Origin: Candidatus Solibacter usitatus
GTDB lineage: Bacteria; Acidobacteriota; Terriglobia; Bryobacterales; Bryobacteraceae
DNA: 59,009 nucleotides
Direction of reading: 5' to 3'
NCBI GenBank assembly: GCA_016185465.1
Contig: JACPNO010000004.1
Span: forward strand, 1 to 59,009
The notes beneath the pieces were generated by a model, which was not told the DNA's origin, made no database searches, and was given only the letters and a program-made list of their open reading frames with translations. Shown in pieces: positions 24,076 through 33,762 of this stretch (position 1 is the first letter of the stretch; the number at the start of each line of letters is the position of its first letter). The translations under genes and the position numbers were made by a program.

Positions 24076-25325
24076 TTAGGCCAGTAGTTCCTTTACGACG
24101 CGGCCATTGACGTCGGTGAGACGGAAATCGCGGCCGCTGTACCGGTACGTCAGGCGGGTATGGTCGAGACCCAACTGATGCAAGATCGTGGCTTGAATGT
24201 CGTTCGGATCGAGGACGTTTTCCACAGCCTGAAAACCGAATTCGTCGGTGTTGCCGTAGGTGGTGCCGCCCTTAATGCCACCGCCCGCGAGCAGCATGCT
24301 GAAGCCGTGATTGTTGTGGTCGCGTCCATTCTGCACTCGCAGCTCGCCGGAGACTTCCATGGCGGGCGTGCGGCCGAACTCGCCGCCGATCATCACCACC
24401 GTCTCCTGCAGCAGTCCGGTAGTTTTCAAATCATCCAGCAGGGCGGCGATCGCCGGATCGGCCTTCGAGGCCAATTTCTTGTGAATCTGAATGTCGTCGT
24501 GATTGTCCCAGGGCTGGCCTTCGCCGAAATAGACCTGCACCATGCGCACGCCACGCTCGACCAAGCGGCGCGCCAGCAGGCAGCCGCGGACAAACTGGTT
24601 GTCGCCATAACGAGCGCGCGTTTGCTCGCTCTCTTTGCGGATGTCGAAGGCGTCGAGCGCCTGCGGATATGTTGAATCAGCTTTTCCGGATCGGTTTCAT
24701 TGTTCGGAATGTGGGTGCCCTGATGCACGGCGGGCAGAAAATTCGAAGACCACAACTGCGGGCCCACCACCGGATATCCCGGCGAAAGCACCACATAACC
24801 CGGCAGGTTCTGATTCTCCGTTCCCAGGCCGTAGGTCAGCCAGGAACCCATAGAGGGATGGCCCGGCAGCGGATTGCCGCAGTTCAGCCGGAACAGCGAC
24901 GGCTCATGATTGGGTCGGTTGGTATGCAGCGAGCGAACCACGCAGATATCGTCGATGCGCTCGCCTACTTTGGAAAAAATCTCGCTGATCTCAATGCCGC
25001 TTTGCCCGCACTTGCGGAATTCGAAAGGCGATTTCAGCAGCGTGCCGGTTTTGCGCTCGGTTTGCAGATTGCCGCTGGGAATCGGCTTGCCGTGATACTT
25101 GGTGAGCATCGGCTTGGGATCCCAGGTATCCACTTGAGAAACACCGCCGTTGAGAAACAGGTAAATGACGTGTTTGGCTTTGGCCGGGAAATGCGGCGCC
25201 TTCGGGGCCAGTGGATTCGTCACCGGGCTGTCGCTGGCCATCAAGCCTCGCAGACTCATCATCCCGAAACCGCTTCCCATGGTTTGCAATATTTGGCGCC
25301 GTGTCATGTTGGAACCTGTTCCCAT
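24076..25325 (-). pseudogene. DUF1501 (sulfatase-like) protein, single-base frameshift
   Basis: Two overlapping frames together encode a 416-residue DUF1501 protein. The N-terminal part has a Tat signal (TRRQILQTMGSGFG), then LFLNGGVSQVDTWDPKP. The frame breaks near 24,660-24,668, after DPEKLIQHIR, and resumes one frame over as QALDAFDIRKESEQT through MVQVYFGEGQPWDNHDD, GGEFGRTPAMEV and the C-terminus. Adding one base restores full length. The ATG overlaps the upstream stop (TAATG). Such proteins are encoded next to planctomycete-type cytochromes. A sequencing or assembly error is as likely as a true pseudogene. Confidence 0.8.
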
Positions 25326-28003
25326 TAGTTTACAAAGTAAAATTCATTCGAACTTAACAGTACTTGCGCGTATTTGGGCCACGCGGCCTCGCCTGACTTG
25401 AGAAATTCCAGGCCCAATTGCACTTCGCGCGGCTCCGGGTCGCGGTCGTACAACAGACGATAGGCCCGGCGAATGCGGCCGGCATCGTCCGGACCGCCTT
25501 CCTTGGCCACGCGCGCGGAAAGCGCCGCGGCTTGCCGCATGATGAATTCGCTGTTCAAAAAATAGAGGCGCTGCAGCGGCGTGTTGGTGACGATGCGTCC
25601 TTCGCTCGACATATTCGGGTTGGCGAAATCGAACAAGGAGAGCGTGCCATCCAGGCGCCGGCGGCTCACAAATCCATACACGGTGCGCTTGTCGTTGGTC
25701 TCCTCGGTAAGCCGCGCCGGAGCCCCGCCGGTCTTCGAATCGAGAGTGCCGGCGGCGAACAGCAGCGAATCGCGCAGCGCTTCCACATCCAGGCGGTGGC
25801 GCTGAAAATGCCAGAGCAACCGGTTTTCCGGATCGGCCAATTCGTTCTTCTCGGAGCGGTCCGCGCTCAGCGCATACGCCGCCGTGAGCATCATTTCGCG
25901 GTGCAGCGATTTGATGGACCATTTATTTTCAACGAAACGCGCGGCCAGATAATCCAGCAATTCGGGATGGGTGGGACGCTCGCCAAGCTGGCCGAAATTG
26001 CTCGGCGTGCGCACAATTCCCTGCCCGAAATGCCCTTGCCAGATGCGGTTCACCAGCACGCGCGCGGTGAGCGGATTGCTCGCGCTGGCAATGCCTTCCG
26101 CCAGTTCGAGCCTGCCGCTGCCTTTGGCAAAGTGCTTGGGCTCGCCGTCGCTCAGAATCATCAGGAAACGCCGGGGAGCTTCGTCGCCCAGATTGTCCGG
26201 ATTGCCGCGAATCTGCACGCGAATATCTTTAGGCTGCTCGACATCCTGCACCGTGTGCAGATAGGGATACTCGGGCGGCATGGCTTTCTTGAGCGCGTCC
26301 AGGTCGGCGCGCATGGCGGTCAGATGCTCTTTCCATTCGCCTTCGAGAAACCGCTCCAAGCCCTTGCCCGAATAGCGGAACACGCCGCCATCCAGCTTGT
26401 AGGTTTCCATCAGCGGCTCGGTGGAATAGAAATCGCGCCATAGAAAAAACTTGTCGCGGGAAAGGGAGAGTACTTCCGTATTGAGAATCTTCTCGCGATC
26501 CTTGGTGCCGCCCAGGCGGATCAGGTTCTCCTGATCGATGGCCTTGCGTTCCTTGTCGACGGCCACCAGCGCTTCCTGAAACTCATTGGCCGCCTTGCGC
26601 AGATCGGCTTCCGGCGCATCGCACTTGCCCGGCTTGCATAGCGCGTCCCAAGCCTTTAGATAAGGATGCTCGCGCACGGGCACGCTCAAATAGCGAACCA
26701 GCCGCTCCAGCGTCTCGGCATCCAGATGCTCGGCGGCGGCGACGGTGAAAACGTTTTCCTTTTCCGCACCGATCATGCGGCGGGCCGCCATGAAATATTT
26801 GCTGGCGCGTCCGGCGAAGATCATGGAAAGCTGCTTGCTTTGCGCTTCCAGAAATTCTTTTAGCGCCAGTTCCTGCTCGGTGACTTTTTTCTTTTGGTTG
26901 TCGTAGGCGTCCACGACGTCCTTGGGCGCGAGCGGATAATCGTACAGCTTGGTGCTCTGGAACACGCCCAGCATGCCGTAATAATCTTTGGTGGGGATGG
27001 GATCGAACTTGTGATCGTGACAGGTGGCGCAAGCCACCGTCAGTCCCAGAAACCCGCGGCTGGTGGCGTCCACGCGATCTTCCTGAAACTCCGGACTGAG
27101 CGCGTAGAATCCCAATCCGGCGATCAGCTTTTCCTTGTCGGGCAAGAGATCGCCGGCGATCTGCGCCTTGACGAAAAGATCGTAAGGCATGTCGTCGTTG
27201 AACGCCTGAATCACCCAGTCGCGATAGCGGAAGGCGTTCGGATAGGGATCGTCGTTGGTGGAATTCAGGCGATCGTCGGAATAGCGCGCTACATCCAGCC
27301 AGTATCGGCCCCAGCGCTCGCCGTACTCTTTCGACCCCAGCAGCCGGTCAACCACTTTGCGAAACGCGTCTGGGGAATTGTCCTTGAGAAACGCATCCAC
27401 GTCTTCCGGCTTGGGAGGCAGGCCGATCAGATCGAAGGTCGCGCGGCGTATCAGCGTGCGCTTGTCGGCGGGACGCGCTGGCTTGAGGCCTTTTTCTTCC
27501 AGCTTGGCCAGGATGAACGCGTCTATCGGCGTGCGCGCCCAGGCTTTATCTTTCACCTGCGGCGGCGCGCTCTTTTTCACCGGCTGAAACGACCAGAACG
27601 CCCGCTGCTCCGGCTTGATGACGTATTGCTTGCCGGGAGCGGCCGCCTGTGTGGGTTTGGTTTCCGGCCAGACCGCGCCGGCGCCGATCCAAGCTTTCAA
27701 ATCGGCGATTTCTTCGTCCTTGAGCTTGCCGCTGGGCGGCATTTTGAACCGCTCGTGGGTTTGCGCAACGGCCTTAATGAGCAGGCTTTCCTCCGCCTTA
27801 CCTGGCACAATGGCCGGTCCGGAGTTGCCGCCTTTGATGAGGGCGGCGCGCGAATCCATTTCCAGGCCGCCGAGTCGCGACCCGGTGTGGCAGGCATAGC
27901 AATTCTTCACCAGCACCGGCCGCACGCGCATCTCAAAAAATTCAGCGGGATCGGCAGCGGACAAACCGCCGGCAAGCAGGAGTAGTACGGTAAAAACCCT
28001 CAA
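25325..28003 (-). CDS. PSD1 / planctomycete-type cytochrome C domain protein
   Basis: An 892-residue secreted protein. After a hydrophobic leader (LRVFTVLLLLAGGLSA) comes a planctomycete cytochrome C domain with one haem site (CYACH near residue 35). A DUF1549 region follows (RTPIDAFILAKLEEKGL, WGRYWLDVARYSDD), with a second CATCH motif mid-protein. DUF1553 comes last (NPLTARVLVNRIWQGHFGQG). The start is TTG at 28,003, because the longer frame would run into the divergent lipoprotein gene and lacks a leader at its N-terminus. It forms a pair with DUF1501, known mainly from Planctomycetes and Acidobacteria and linked to polymer breakdown. The function is unproven. Confidence 0.87.
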   Translation of the reverse strand: MRVFTVLLLLAGGLSAADPAEFFEMRVRPVLVKNCYACHTGSRLGGLEMDSRAALIKGGNSGPAIVPGKAEESLLIKAVAQTHERFKMPPSGKLKDEEIADLKAWIGAGAVWPETKPTQAAAPGKQYVIKPEQRAFWSFQPVKKSAPPQVKDKAWARTPIDAFILAKLEEKGLKPARPADKRTLIRRATFDLIGLPPKPEDVDAFLKDNSPDAFRKVVDRLLGSKEYGERWGRYWLDVARYSDDRLNSTNDDPYPNAFRYRDWVIQAFNDDMPYDLFVKAQIAGDLLPDKEKLIAGLGFYALSPEFQEDRVDATSRGFLGLTVACATCHDHKFDPIPTKDYYGMLGVFQSTKLYDYPLAPKDVVDAYDNQKKKVTEQELALKEFLEAQSKQLSMIFAGRASKYFMAARRMIGAEKENVFTVAAAEHLDAETLERLVRYLSVPVREHPYLKAWDALCKPGKCDAPEADLRKAANEFQEALVAVDKERKAIDQENLIRLGGTKDREKILNTEVLSLSRDKFFLWRDFYSTEPLMETYKLDGGVFRYSGKGLERFLEGEWKEHLTAMRADLDALKKAMPPEYPYLHTVQDVEQPKDIRVQIRGNPDNLGDEAPRRFLMILSDGEPKHFAKGSGRLELAEGIASASNPLTARVLVNRIWQGHFGQGIVRTPSNFGQLGERPTHPELLDYLAARFVENKWSIKSLHREMMLTAAYALSADRSEKNELADPENRLLWHFQRHRLDVEALRDSLLFAAGTLDSKTGGAPARLTEETNDKRTVYGFVSRRRLDGTLSLFDFANPNMSSEGRIVTNTPLQRLYFLNSEFIMRQAAALSARVAKEGGPDDAGRIRRAYRLLYDRDPEPREVQLGLEFLKSGEAAWPKYAQVLLSSNEFYFVN

Positions 28004-28079
28004 GGCACAAGTTTCCCTGCCGTCTAGTCTAGCGCGGTCAGAACGGGTTCGGTAGAATAGGAATTCAGGCTGACAAACC

Positions 28080-28700
28080 ATGAAAAAACTTCTAGTTGCG
28101 GCAGCGACCGCCCTTTTGTGCCTGCTGGCGGGCTGTAGCGAATCACCACGCCCGGCCGCCGCCGTGAAGAAGACGGTTGCCCCGCCTGAACCGATTAAGG
28201 GCCGGAGCGCGCTCTACCAGATGTACGGCGCGGCGCGGTCATGGGCGGCGGACGCGCAGGTGCTCGAGCTGCACAGCATCCATCTTTCGGAAGTGAAAAG
28301 CGAGCGCGGCAAGGCAGCGGCATGGCAGGCCACGTTCGTTTCCCCACAGGCCGGCCGCGCGCGCTCGTACACCTATTCCGTCATTGAGGCGGAAGGCAAC
28401 CTGCACAAGGGCGTCTTCGCCGGCTTGGACGAAGGCTGGTCGGGTCCGCGCGGAAATCAGAAGCCTTTCCTGATTGCCGCCGTGAAAACCGATTCCGATG
28501 AAGTGCTGGCAACCGCGCTCAAGAAAGCCGTCGACTACGAAAAGAAATCGCCCAACAAGGAAATATCTTTCCTGCTGGAACAAACCAGCCGGTTCCCCGA
28601 TCCCGTGTGGCGCGTGGTTTGGGGCACTAGCGTTGGCACTAGCGATTTTTCCATCTTTGTCGACGCATCCACCGGCGCCTATCAGCAGACGATGCGGTAG
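28080..28700 (+). CDS. Putative lipoprotein, unknown function
   Basis: A 206-residue protein with a lipoprotein signal, MKKLLVAAATALLCLLAGCS, whose lipobox LAGC places the acylated cysteine at C19. The rest is a mixed alpha/beta domain with a cystatin- or PepSY-like feel (FLIAAVKTDSDEVLATALKK, DPVWRVVWGTS, FSIFVDASTGAYQQ). I do not assign a family. It is followed 5 bp later by murQ, and the two are probably cotranscribed. Confidence 0.75.
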   Translation: MKKLLVAAATALLCLLAGCSESPRPAAAVKKTVAPPEPIKGRSALYQMYGAARSWAADAQVLELHSIHLSEVKSERGKAAAWQATFVSPQAGRARSYTYSVIEAEGNLHKGVFAGLDEGWSGPRGNQKPFLIAAVKTDSDEVLATALKKAVDYEKKSPNKEISFLLEQTSRFPDPVWRVVWGTSVGTSDFSIFVDASTGAYQQTMR

Positions 28701-28705
28701 CTGCT

Positions 28706-29605
28706 GTGCTGGAAAAACTGCTTACCGAGCAGGCCAATCCGGCGTCGGAGGGAATCGACGCGCTCGCGACCGGCGAGATCCTGCAAATCATCCAAAATGA
28801 AGACCGCACGGTAGCGGAAGCGGTGGGCGCGCAGCTGGGCGCTATTGCCCGCGTGGTGGATGCCATCGTCGCGGCGATGGAAAAAGGCGGGCGCCTCTTT
28901 TATATCGGCGCGGGAACCAGCGGCCGGCTGGGAGTGCTGGATGCCGCCGAATGTCCGCCTACTTTTGGAGCCGCGCCGGAGCTGGTGCAGGGAATCATCG
29001 CCGGCGGAGAAGCTGCGCTCGCGCACTCTACCGAAGCGAGCGAGGATGATGCGGCAATGGGCGCGCGCGATCTGCTGCAGCGCGGCTTCACGGCGGGCGA
29101 CGTACTGGTGGGCATCGCTGCCAGCGGCCGTACACCTTATGTCCTGGGCGCGGTCGCCGAAGCCAACCGATTGGGCGCCGTCACCGCCGGCATCAGCTGC
29201 ACGCCCGGTTCAGAGCTCGCGCGAGCGGTGAAAATCGCCATCACGGCGCCAGTGGGACCGGAAGTGGTGGCGGGCTCTACGCGGATGAAGGCCGGGACAG
29301 CCACCAAAATGATCCTCAACATGCTGACCACCGCCAGTTTCATTCGCCTGGGTTACGTCTATGGCAATCTGATGGTGAATGTCCAGGCGAAAAACGCCAA
29401 GCTGCTGGATCGCGCCCGCCGTATTGTCGCCCACGCCGGAAAAGTTTCGCCGGAACGCGCGGCCGCGCTGTTGGAGGCCGCCGGCAACGACGTGCGCACC
29501 GCCATCGTAATGGCCCGCACGGAGCTCGACTGCGACCGCGCGCGCCAGAAGCTGACCGCGGCCGGTGGACGTATTTCGGTTGCGTTGGGAGAGAAACGTG
29601 GCTAG
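28706..29605 (+). CDS. murQ: N-acetylmuramic acid 6-phosphate etherase
   Basis: A 299-residue SIS-fold lyase that splits MurNAc-6-phosphate into GlcNAc-6-phosphate and D-lactate during peptidoglycan recycling. Family motifs are TEQANPASEGIDALATGEIL, FYIGAGTSGRLGVLDAAECP (phosphosugar binding), PPTFG, IIAGGEAALAHSTEASEDD and GSTRMKAGTATKMILNMLTT. The start is GTG, 5 bp after the lipoprotein gene. Length is the family norm. MurA lies downstream beyond a palindromic element. Confidence 0.94.
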   Translation: MLEKLLTEQANPASEGIDALATGEILQIIQNEDRTVAEAVGAQLGAIARVVDAIVAAMEKGGRLFYIGAGTSGRLGVLDAAECPPTFGAAPELVQGIIAGGEAALAHSTEASEDDAAMGARDLLQRGFTAGDVLVGIAASGRTPYVLGAVAEANRLGAVTAGISCTPGSELARAVKIAITAPVGPEVVAGSTRMKAGTATKMILNMLTTASFIRLGYVYGNLMVNVQAKNAKLLDRARRIVAHAGKVSPERAAALLEAAGNDVRTAIVMARTELDCDRARQKLTAAGGRISVALGEKRG

Positions 29606-29668
29606 GTTGGCTCTAAGCCCGCGATGGGGGATTGGGGCGTTCTACGGGCGATTGTTGACCAGACGGGT

Positions 29669-29733
29669 AACCGCTCCCTTTGGTCGCGGCTCGTTATCGG
29701 AACCCGTTGCGAGCCGCGACCGAAGGGAGCGGT
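29669..29733. repeat. Dispersed palindromic element, copy C
   Basis: The left arm, 29,669-29,693 (AACCGCTCCCTTTGGTCGCG then GCTCG), and the right arm, 29,710-29,733 (CGAGCCGCGACCGAAGGGAG then CGGT), form a near-perfect stem of about 24 bp around a 16-nt loop. Unlike copies A and B it lies between two genes on the same strand (murQ and murA), ending 13 bp before the murA ATG, where it could hinder ribosome access or read-through. Confidence 0.8.
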
Positions 29734-29746
29734 GCTTTGCGTAAAC

Positions 29747-31003
29747 ATGGATAAATTTGTTATCCAGGGCGGCGCGCGTCTGGAGGGTGAAATCGCCACC
29801 AGCGGCTCCAAGAATTCCGCTCTGCCGGCCATCGCCGCGTGCCTTTTGACCGGCGAGCCGGTGACGCTGCGGCGCATTCCGCGCGTGCGCGACATTCGCA
29901 CCATGGAGCGCCTGCTGGTGGATATCGGCGCGATCGTCGATGTCGGCGACGATTACGTGTCCATCCGGACGCCGGCGATCCGCTCGCCCGAGGCTCCCTA
30001 CGAGCTGGTGAAAACCATGCGGGCTTCGAGCCTGGTGCTGGGTCCGCTGGTGGCCCGCGCCGGCCGCGCGCGCGTCTCTCTCCCCGGCGGCTGCGCGATT
30101 GGGGCGCGGCCCATCAACCTGCACCTGGCGGGCCTGGAAAGACTGGGCGCGCGCATTCACCAAACTCATGGCTATATCGAGGCCGAAGCGCCGGAGGGGT
30201 TGCGCGGCGGCACCGTCCGCTTCGAACGCATCACCGTTACCGGCACCGAGGATCTGATGATGGCCGCCGCGCTCGCCCATGGCGAGACCGTCATTGAAAA
30301 CGCGGCGCGCGAGCCCGAGGTGCAGGATCTGGCTCAACTGCTGATCAAAATGGGCGCGCGCATTGCAGGCGCCGGAACGGCCACCATTCACATTCAGGGC
30401 GTCGAGAAACTTCGCGGCGCCGAGCACACCATCATCAGCGACCGTATCGAAGCCGGTACATTTGTTGTGGCCGCGGCGATCACCGGCGGTGACGTGCGCG
30501 TGACGGGCTGCGTCCCCGAGCATGTGCAGGCGCTGGTCGAAAAACTGCGCGCCGCCGGCGTCGAAATCCGTGAAACGGCGCCGGACACACTGCACGTGCG
30601 CGGCAATGGGCGGCTGCGGTCGGTGGATATGTCGACCGAAGAATACCCGGGATTCGCGACCGACCTGCAAGCCCAGTACATGGCGCTGATGACCCAGGCC
30701 GATGGGCAGGCGGTGATCACTGAAACGATTTTCGAAAACCGCTTCATGCACGCGCAGGAGCTGGCGCGCATGGGCGCCGACATCCGGATTGAAGGGAATC
30801 GCGCCGTCGTGACCGGACCGACGCGGCTGAGCGGCGCCGGCGTGATTGCTTCCGATCTGCGCGCCAGTGCCTCGCTGGTGCTGGCGGCACTGGTGGCGCG
30901 CGGGGAAACCGTGATCGACCGCGTGTATCACATTGACCGCGGCTATGAGAAAATTGAGGAAAAATTGGCGCGCGTGGGCGCCCGCATCCGCCGCAGCGAA
31001 TAG
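29747..31003 (+). CDS. murA: UDP-N-acetylglucosamine 1-carboxyvinyltransferase
   Basis: A 418-residue enzyme for the first committed step of peptidoglycan synthesis (enolpyruvyl transfer to UDP-GlcNAc). K22-N23 in GSKNSALP and the catalytic C116 in LPGGCAIGARP, the fosfomycin target, are both present, so the protein should be fosfomycin-sensitive. Other motifs are DRIEAGTFVVAAAITGGDV and the C-terminal GASLVLAAL-type segment. The ATG at 29,747 gives the standard length. The frame continues upstream through the palindrome, but that extension has no family counterpart. Confidence 0.95.
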   Translation: MDKFVIQGGARLEGEIATSGSKNSALPAIAACLLTGEPVTLRRIPRVRDIRTMERLLVDIGAIVDVGDDYVSIRTPAIRSPEAPYELVKTMRASSLVLGPLVARAGRARVSLPGGCAIGARPINLHLAGLERLGARIHQTHGYIEAEAPEGLRGGTVRFERITVTGTEDLMMAAALAHGETVIENAAREPEVQDLAQLLIKMGARIAGAGTATIHIQGVEKLRGAEHTIISDRIEAGTFVVAAAITGGDVRVTGCVPEHVQALVEKLRAAGVEIRETAPDTLHVRGNGRLRSVDMSTEEYPGFATDLQAQYMALMTQADGQAVITETIFENRFMHAQELARMGADIRIEGNRAVVTGPTRLSGAGVIASDLRASASLVLAALVARGETVIDRVYHIDRGYEKIEEKLARVGARIRRSE

Positions 31004-31018
31004 TCAGGAGAAAAACAG

Positions 31019-31387
31019 ATGACCCATAGCCCCGGATTTCTTGCTCTGGTGAACGACGCCAAGAAGCACGTGCGCGAGACCAACATCGAAGGCTATCGCA
31101 AGATGGTGGATGGCAAGGAAAAGCACATTCTGGTGGATGTCCGGGAGGAGAGTGAGTGGGCGGCCGGCCATGCCGCCGGCGCCGTGCACCTGAGCAAGGG
31201 AATCATTGAGCGCGACATTGAGACCAAGGTGCCGGACAAGAACGCGACTCTGGTTCTCTACTGCGGCGGCGGGTTTCGCTCGGCTCTGGCGGGTGAGGCG
31301 CTGCAAAAGATGGGTTATACCCATGTGATTTCACTCGACGGCGGTTGGCGCGCGTACAAGGAATCCGGATTGCCGGTTGAAAAGTAA
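31019..31387 (+). CDS. Rhodanese-like domain protein
   Basis: A 122-residue single-domain rhodanese. The fold begins KHILVDVREESEWAAGHAAG, and the active-site loop is YCGGGFRS with C82 as the persulfide-carrying cysteine. It lacks a signal peptide. It follows murA by 15 bp with an AGGAG ribosome site and may be cotranscribed. It probably handles sulfane sulfur. The substrate is unknown. Confidence 0.88.
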   Translation: MTHSPGFLALVNDAKKHVRETNIEGYRKMVDGKEKHILVDVREESEWAAGHAAGAVHLSKGIIERDIETKVPDKNATLVLYCGGGFRSALAGEALQKMGYTHVISLDGGWRAYKESGLPVEK

Positions 31388-31405
31388 GCGCCGTTACCAG
31401 CGTGT

Positions 31406-31723
31406 TCACCAGCGGAAAAGCAGCGCAGTGGACTCGCGAATAATGTAGATGAACACCAGCAGCTCCAGGCAGCGAAACAGCCTTTCCACCGGAACTCCCA
31501 GAATCTCGAACCGCAGCACGATGCCGCAGATCAGCCCCGCCATAACCCAATAGCTGTCCAGCGTGTCGAAAGACCCGTGCCAGTAGGAAAGCAGGACCAC
31601 GTAGTAGGCAAGCGGCCAATTGCTTTCGAGGCTAAGCCGGAAGCGCAGGCAACCGGTGACGAGCGTCGAGGCGATGACAAACAGGATGACGAAGTTGCTG
31701 AGCGTGTAATCGAAGTAGTACAT
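31406..31723 (-). CDS. Small polytopic membrane protein in decaheme operon
   Basis: A 105-residue protein with three to four hydrophobic segments (NFVILFVIASTLVTGCL; LAYYVVLLSYW; WVMAGLICGIVL; ELLVFIYIIRE). I recognise no family. The ATG at 31,723 lies 2 bp after the stop of the outer-membrane barrel gene, so it is the third gene of the cytochrome operon. The longer open frame upstream is only an overlap with the barrel gene. It could be an assembly factor or an inner-membrane electron entry protein, although it has no haem motif and only one histidine. Confidence 0.65.
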   Translation of the reverse strand: MYYFDYTLSNFVILFVIASTLVTGCLRFRLSLESNWPLAYYVVLLSYWHGSFDTLDSYWVMAGLICGIVLRFEILGVPVERLFRCLELLVFIYIIRESTALLFRW

Positions 31724-31725
31724 GG

Positions 31726-33762
31726 TCAAAAAGCCCACATCAAGCTGGTGAACCCGGTGTTGGCGCGATAGTTCTGGGACGCCGAGAACAGCCCGAAATT
31801 TTCCTGATAACGATACAGCTGCCAGCCCGCGTTCCAGCGCACTTTGCTGTGCAGACGAACCGAGACCCGGGCGAGGGGAGACTGAAAGCTGAGTGGAAAC
31901 GTTTGCGCCGGCGCAAGCAGCGCGGAAAGCGGATCGGCGCCGGCCGCGACCGGGGAACTGCGGCCGTCGCCAGCGTCCCGCGTGATGGAGTAGCCGGCGT
32001 AGAGATCGGAGCGGCGGCCGATACCGAGCCGGATTCCCAGGTTGGCGGCGTGGATATTGCTGAGATAGAGCGAAGTGCTGTTTACCTGTTGAGGACCCGC
32101 AAAGAAAAAGAGGCCGGACAGGGTATCGAGGTGCAGCCGGGAATAGCCGGCGTCCACGGTGAACCAGGAGCGCGCGGCCCAGGAGGCATCCGCCGAATAG
32201 TTGCGGGAATGTGAGCTGAACGCGGTAATCGAAATGGAATTGTTGTTGTAGTTTTCCCGGTAGCCGGCGGCCAGCGTCAGGTTTTTGGTTTTGTACTGCG
32301 CGCGCGCTCCGAGCGCATGATAGTTTTTTTCGCTCACGGGGTAAAACGGCCGGTCGGCGCTGCCAACTTCTCCTTCCAGCAGGAAGCTCAAGGAATGAAT
32401 CGGCTGAAATCGAATCCCGGCTACCCCGGAATGGATATGGTTGGACTGTTCGGCCCGCGGCCCGGTGACCGGACCCGGCGGCTGCTGAAAATCTTCGATG
32501 GACCGGATCAACCGGGTGGAGTAGTGGTAGCCGCCGAAGAAACCCAGCCATTTCGTGGCCCGGTACTGGGCATCGGTGCTGTTGGTAATGGTGCGGATGC
32601 CCAGAAACTGGAAGTTGAGGTCGGTGGGGACGGCGGTGGCATTGTTGAATTCGCTATAGATGGAGTTGCCGTCGATCCGTGTATTGTTCACCGAGGTGTT
32701 GTTGGTGATCGTGAGCCGCTCGGTGGGAAAAATGCTGAGAGTGAAATCGCCGGCGGTGACCGGACGCCGCGCGTCGCCGGTGACGACGATCTGGCGATTG
32801 AGCGCGGCGCCCAACCGGCTGACGCCGACAGCGGATTCATCCAGCAGGAAATCGCCGCGGCCGCCAGTGTAGCTGATGCGCCCGTTGGCGGCCCAATACT
32901 TGCGATCTGTGTGCAGATTGGCGAACCAGCCGGGCGCGCTTCCACGGTACGGCTGGGACCGGTTGAAGCTGGTTAGGGTGTTGAGATCGGCGGGGTTGTT
33001 GCCCGCTGACGCCTGGCCCAGAAAATGAGGTGTGTCTTCCTTGAAATAATTCCAGCGGCGCATCCAGGTGAGCTTGAAGCCGGCCAGGGTCACGTCGCCG
33101 CCGAGGCGGTATTCGTTCCATTCCCGGCGCACGTTGGCAAACAACGGAAATTCGTCGCCTTGGGTGTCGAATTCCTGGGCCGTGGTGAGCTGGACCGTGG
33201 TGAGCGCGGGGCCGTCCTGTACATTGCGCGCATACCCGAGTCGCAGCTTGAACCGTGACTGCGGGAACAACGTGAGATCGTGATCTTGCATGCGCCGCTC
33301 GGTGTCCATCAAGTGCTCGCCGTACGCCACGGTAAGGGCGGGATTGTAGTAGTCGTTCAGGCGCCACTGCATGTCGTAGCGGTACCAGGCGTTTTTTTGT
33401 ATGCGCAACAAGGCGGACTGGTAGGGGTCATTGCCTAGTCCGAGGGTGGTGAGGACGATCTCATCGAACAGCCCGCCTTTGCCGTCGAGCGAGTGAACGC
33501 CGAGCTGGCTGCTGAGAAGCCGCGGGCCATTGCCGAAGTTGACGTCGCTGCGGTACTTGCCCAGGTTGCCGTCGACGCTGCTGAAGCGGTAGCCGGTTTC
33601 AAGGGAGTTGACGATGTTGTATCCGGCGGCATTTTCACCGCGCGGGTTGCCCACGGCGTCCGGCGTGGGCGCGACGGGTTGCTGGGCGCTGAGCGCCGCC
33701 GCCAGCAGCGGCAGCGCGCCGGCTCGGAGCGCGACTTTGGTCCTAACGGCGGAAGAACTCAT
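31726..33762 (-). CDS. MtrB/PioB-like outer membrane barrel
   Basis: A 678-residue exported protein made of many alternating amphipathic strands with aromatic girdles (for example SLETGYRFSSVDGNLGKYRS, WFTVDAGYSRLHLD), ending in the aromatic motif FTSLMWAF. A signal peptide with LPLLAAALSAQ follows the start. The size, and a start overlapping the decaheme cytochrome gene by 20 nt, fit the MtrB/PioB family that sheathes MtrA/DmsE-type cytochromes. The N-terminal CxxC found in some MtrB proteins is not seen. The family call therefore rests on architecture and context. Confidence 0.65.
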   Translation of the reverse strand: MSSSAVRTKVALRAGALPLLAAALSAQQPVAPTPDAVGNPRGENAAGYNIVNSLETGYRFSSVDGNLGKYRSDVNFGNGPRLLSSQLGVHSLDGKGGLFDEIVLTTLGLGNDPYQSALLRIQKNAWYRYDMQWRLNDYYNPALTVAYGEHLMDTERRMQDHDLTLFPQSRFKLRLGYARNVQDGPALTTVQLTTAQEFDTQGDEFPLFANVRREWNEYRLGGDVTLAGFKLTWMRRWNYFKEDTPHFLGQASAGNNPADLNTLTSFNRSQPYRGSAPGWFANLHTDRKYWAANGRISYTGGRGDFLLDESAVGVSRLGAALNRQIVVTGDARRPVTAGDFTLSIFPTERLTITNNTSVNNTRIDGNSIYSEFNNATAVPTDLNFQFLGIRTITNSTDAQYRATKWLGFFGGYHYSTRLIRSIEDFQQPPGPVTGPRAEQSNHIHSGVAGIRFQPIHSLSFLLEGEVGSADRPFYPVSEKNYHALGARAQYKTKNLTLAAGYRENYNNNSISITAFSSHSRNYSADASWAARSWFTVDAGYSRLHLDTLSGLFFFAGPQQVNSTSLYLSNIHAANLGIRLGIGRRSDLYAGYSITRDAGDGRSSPVAAGADPLSALLAPAQTFPLSFQSPLARVSVRLHSKVRWNAGWQLYRYQENFGLFSASQNYRANTGFTSLMWAF

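Noticed and set aside
26894-27985. Plus-strand 363-codon frame opposite the PSD1 gene
   Set aside because: An antisense shadow. The minus frame has clear domains.
29669-29733. Rho-independent terminator after murQ
   Set aside because: The stem is followed by GCTTTGCG, not a T-run, and the same element recurs elsewhere, so it is listed as a repeat. A terminator role remains possible.
29642-30931. 429-codon minus frame opposite murA
   Set aside because: A shadow of murA with no recognisable motif.
31724-32551. Upstream extension of the small membrane protein
   Set aside because: It overlaps the barrel gene and encodes compositionally random sequence. The ATG at 31,723 starts directly after the barrel stop.
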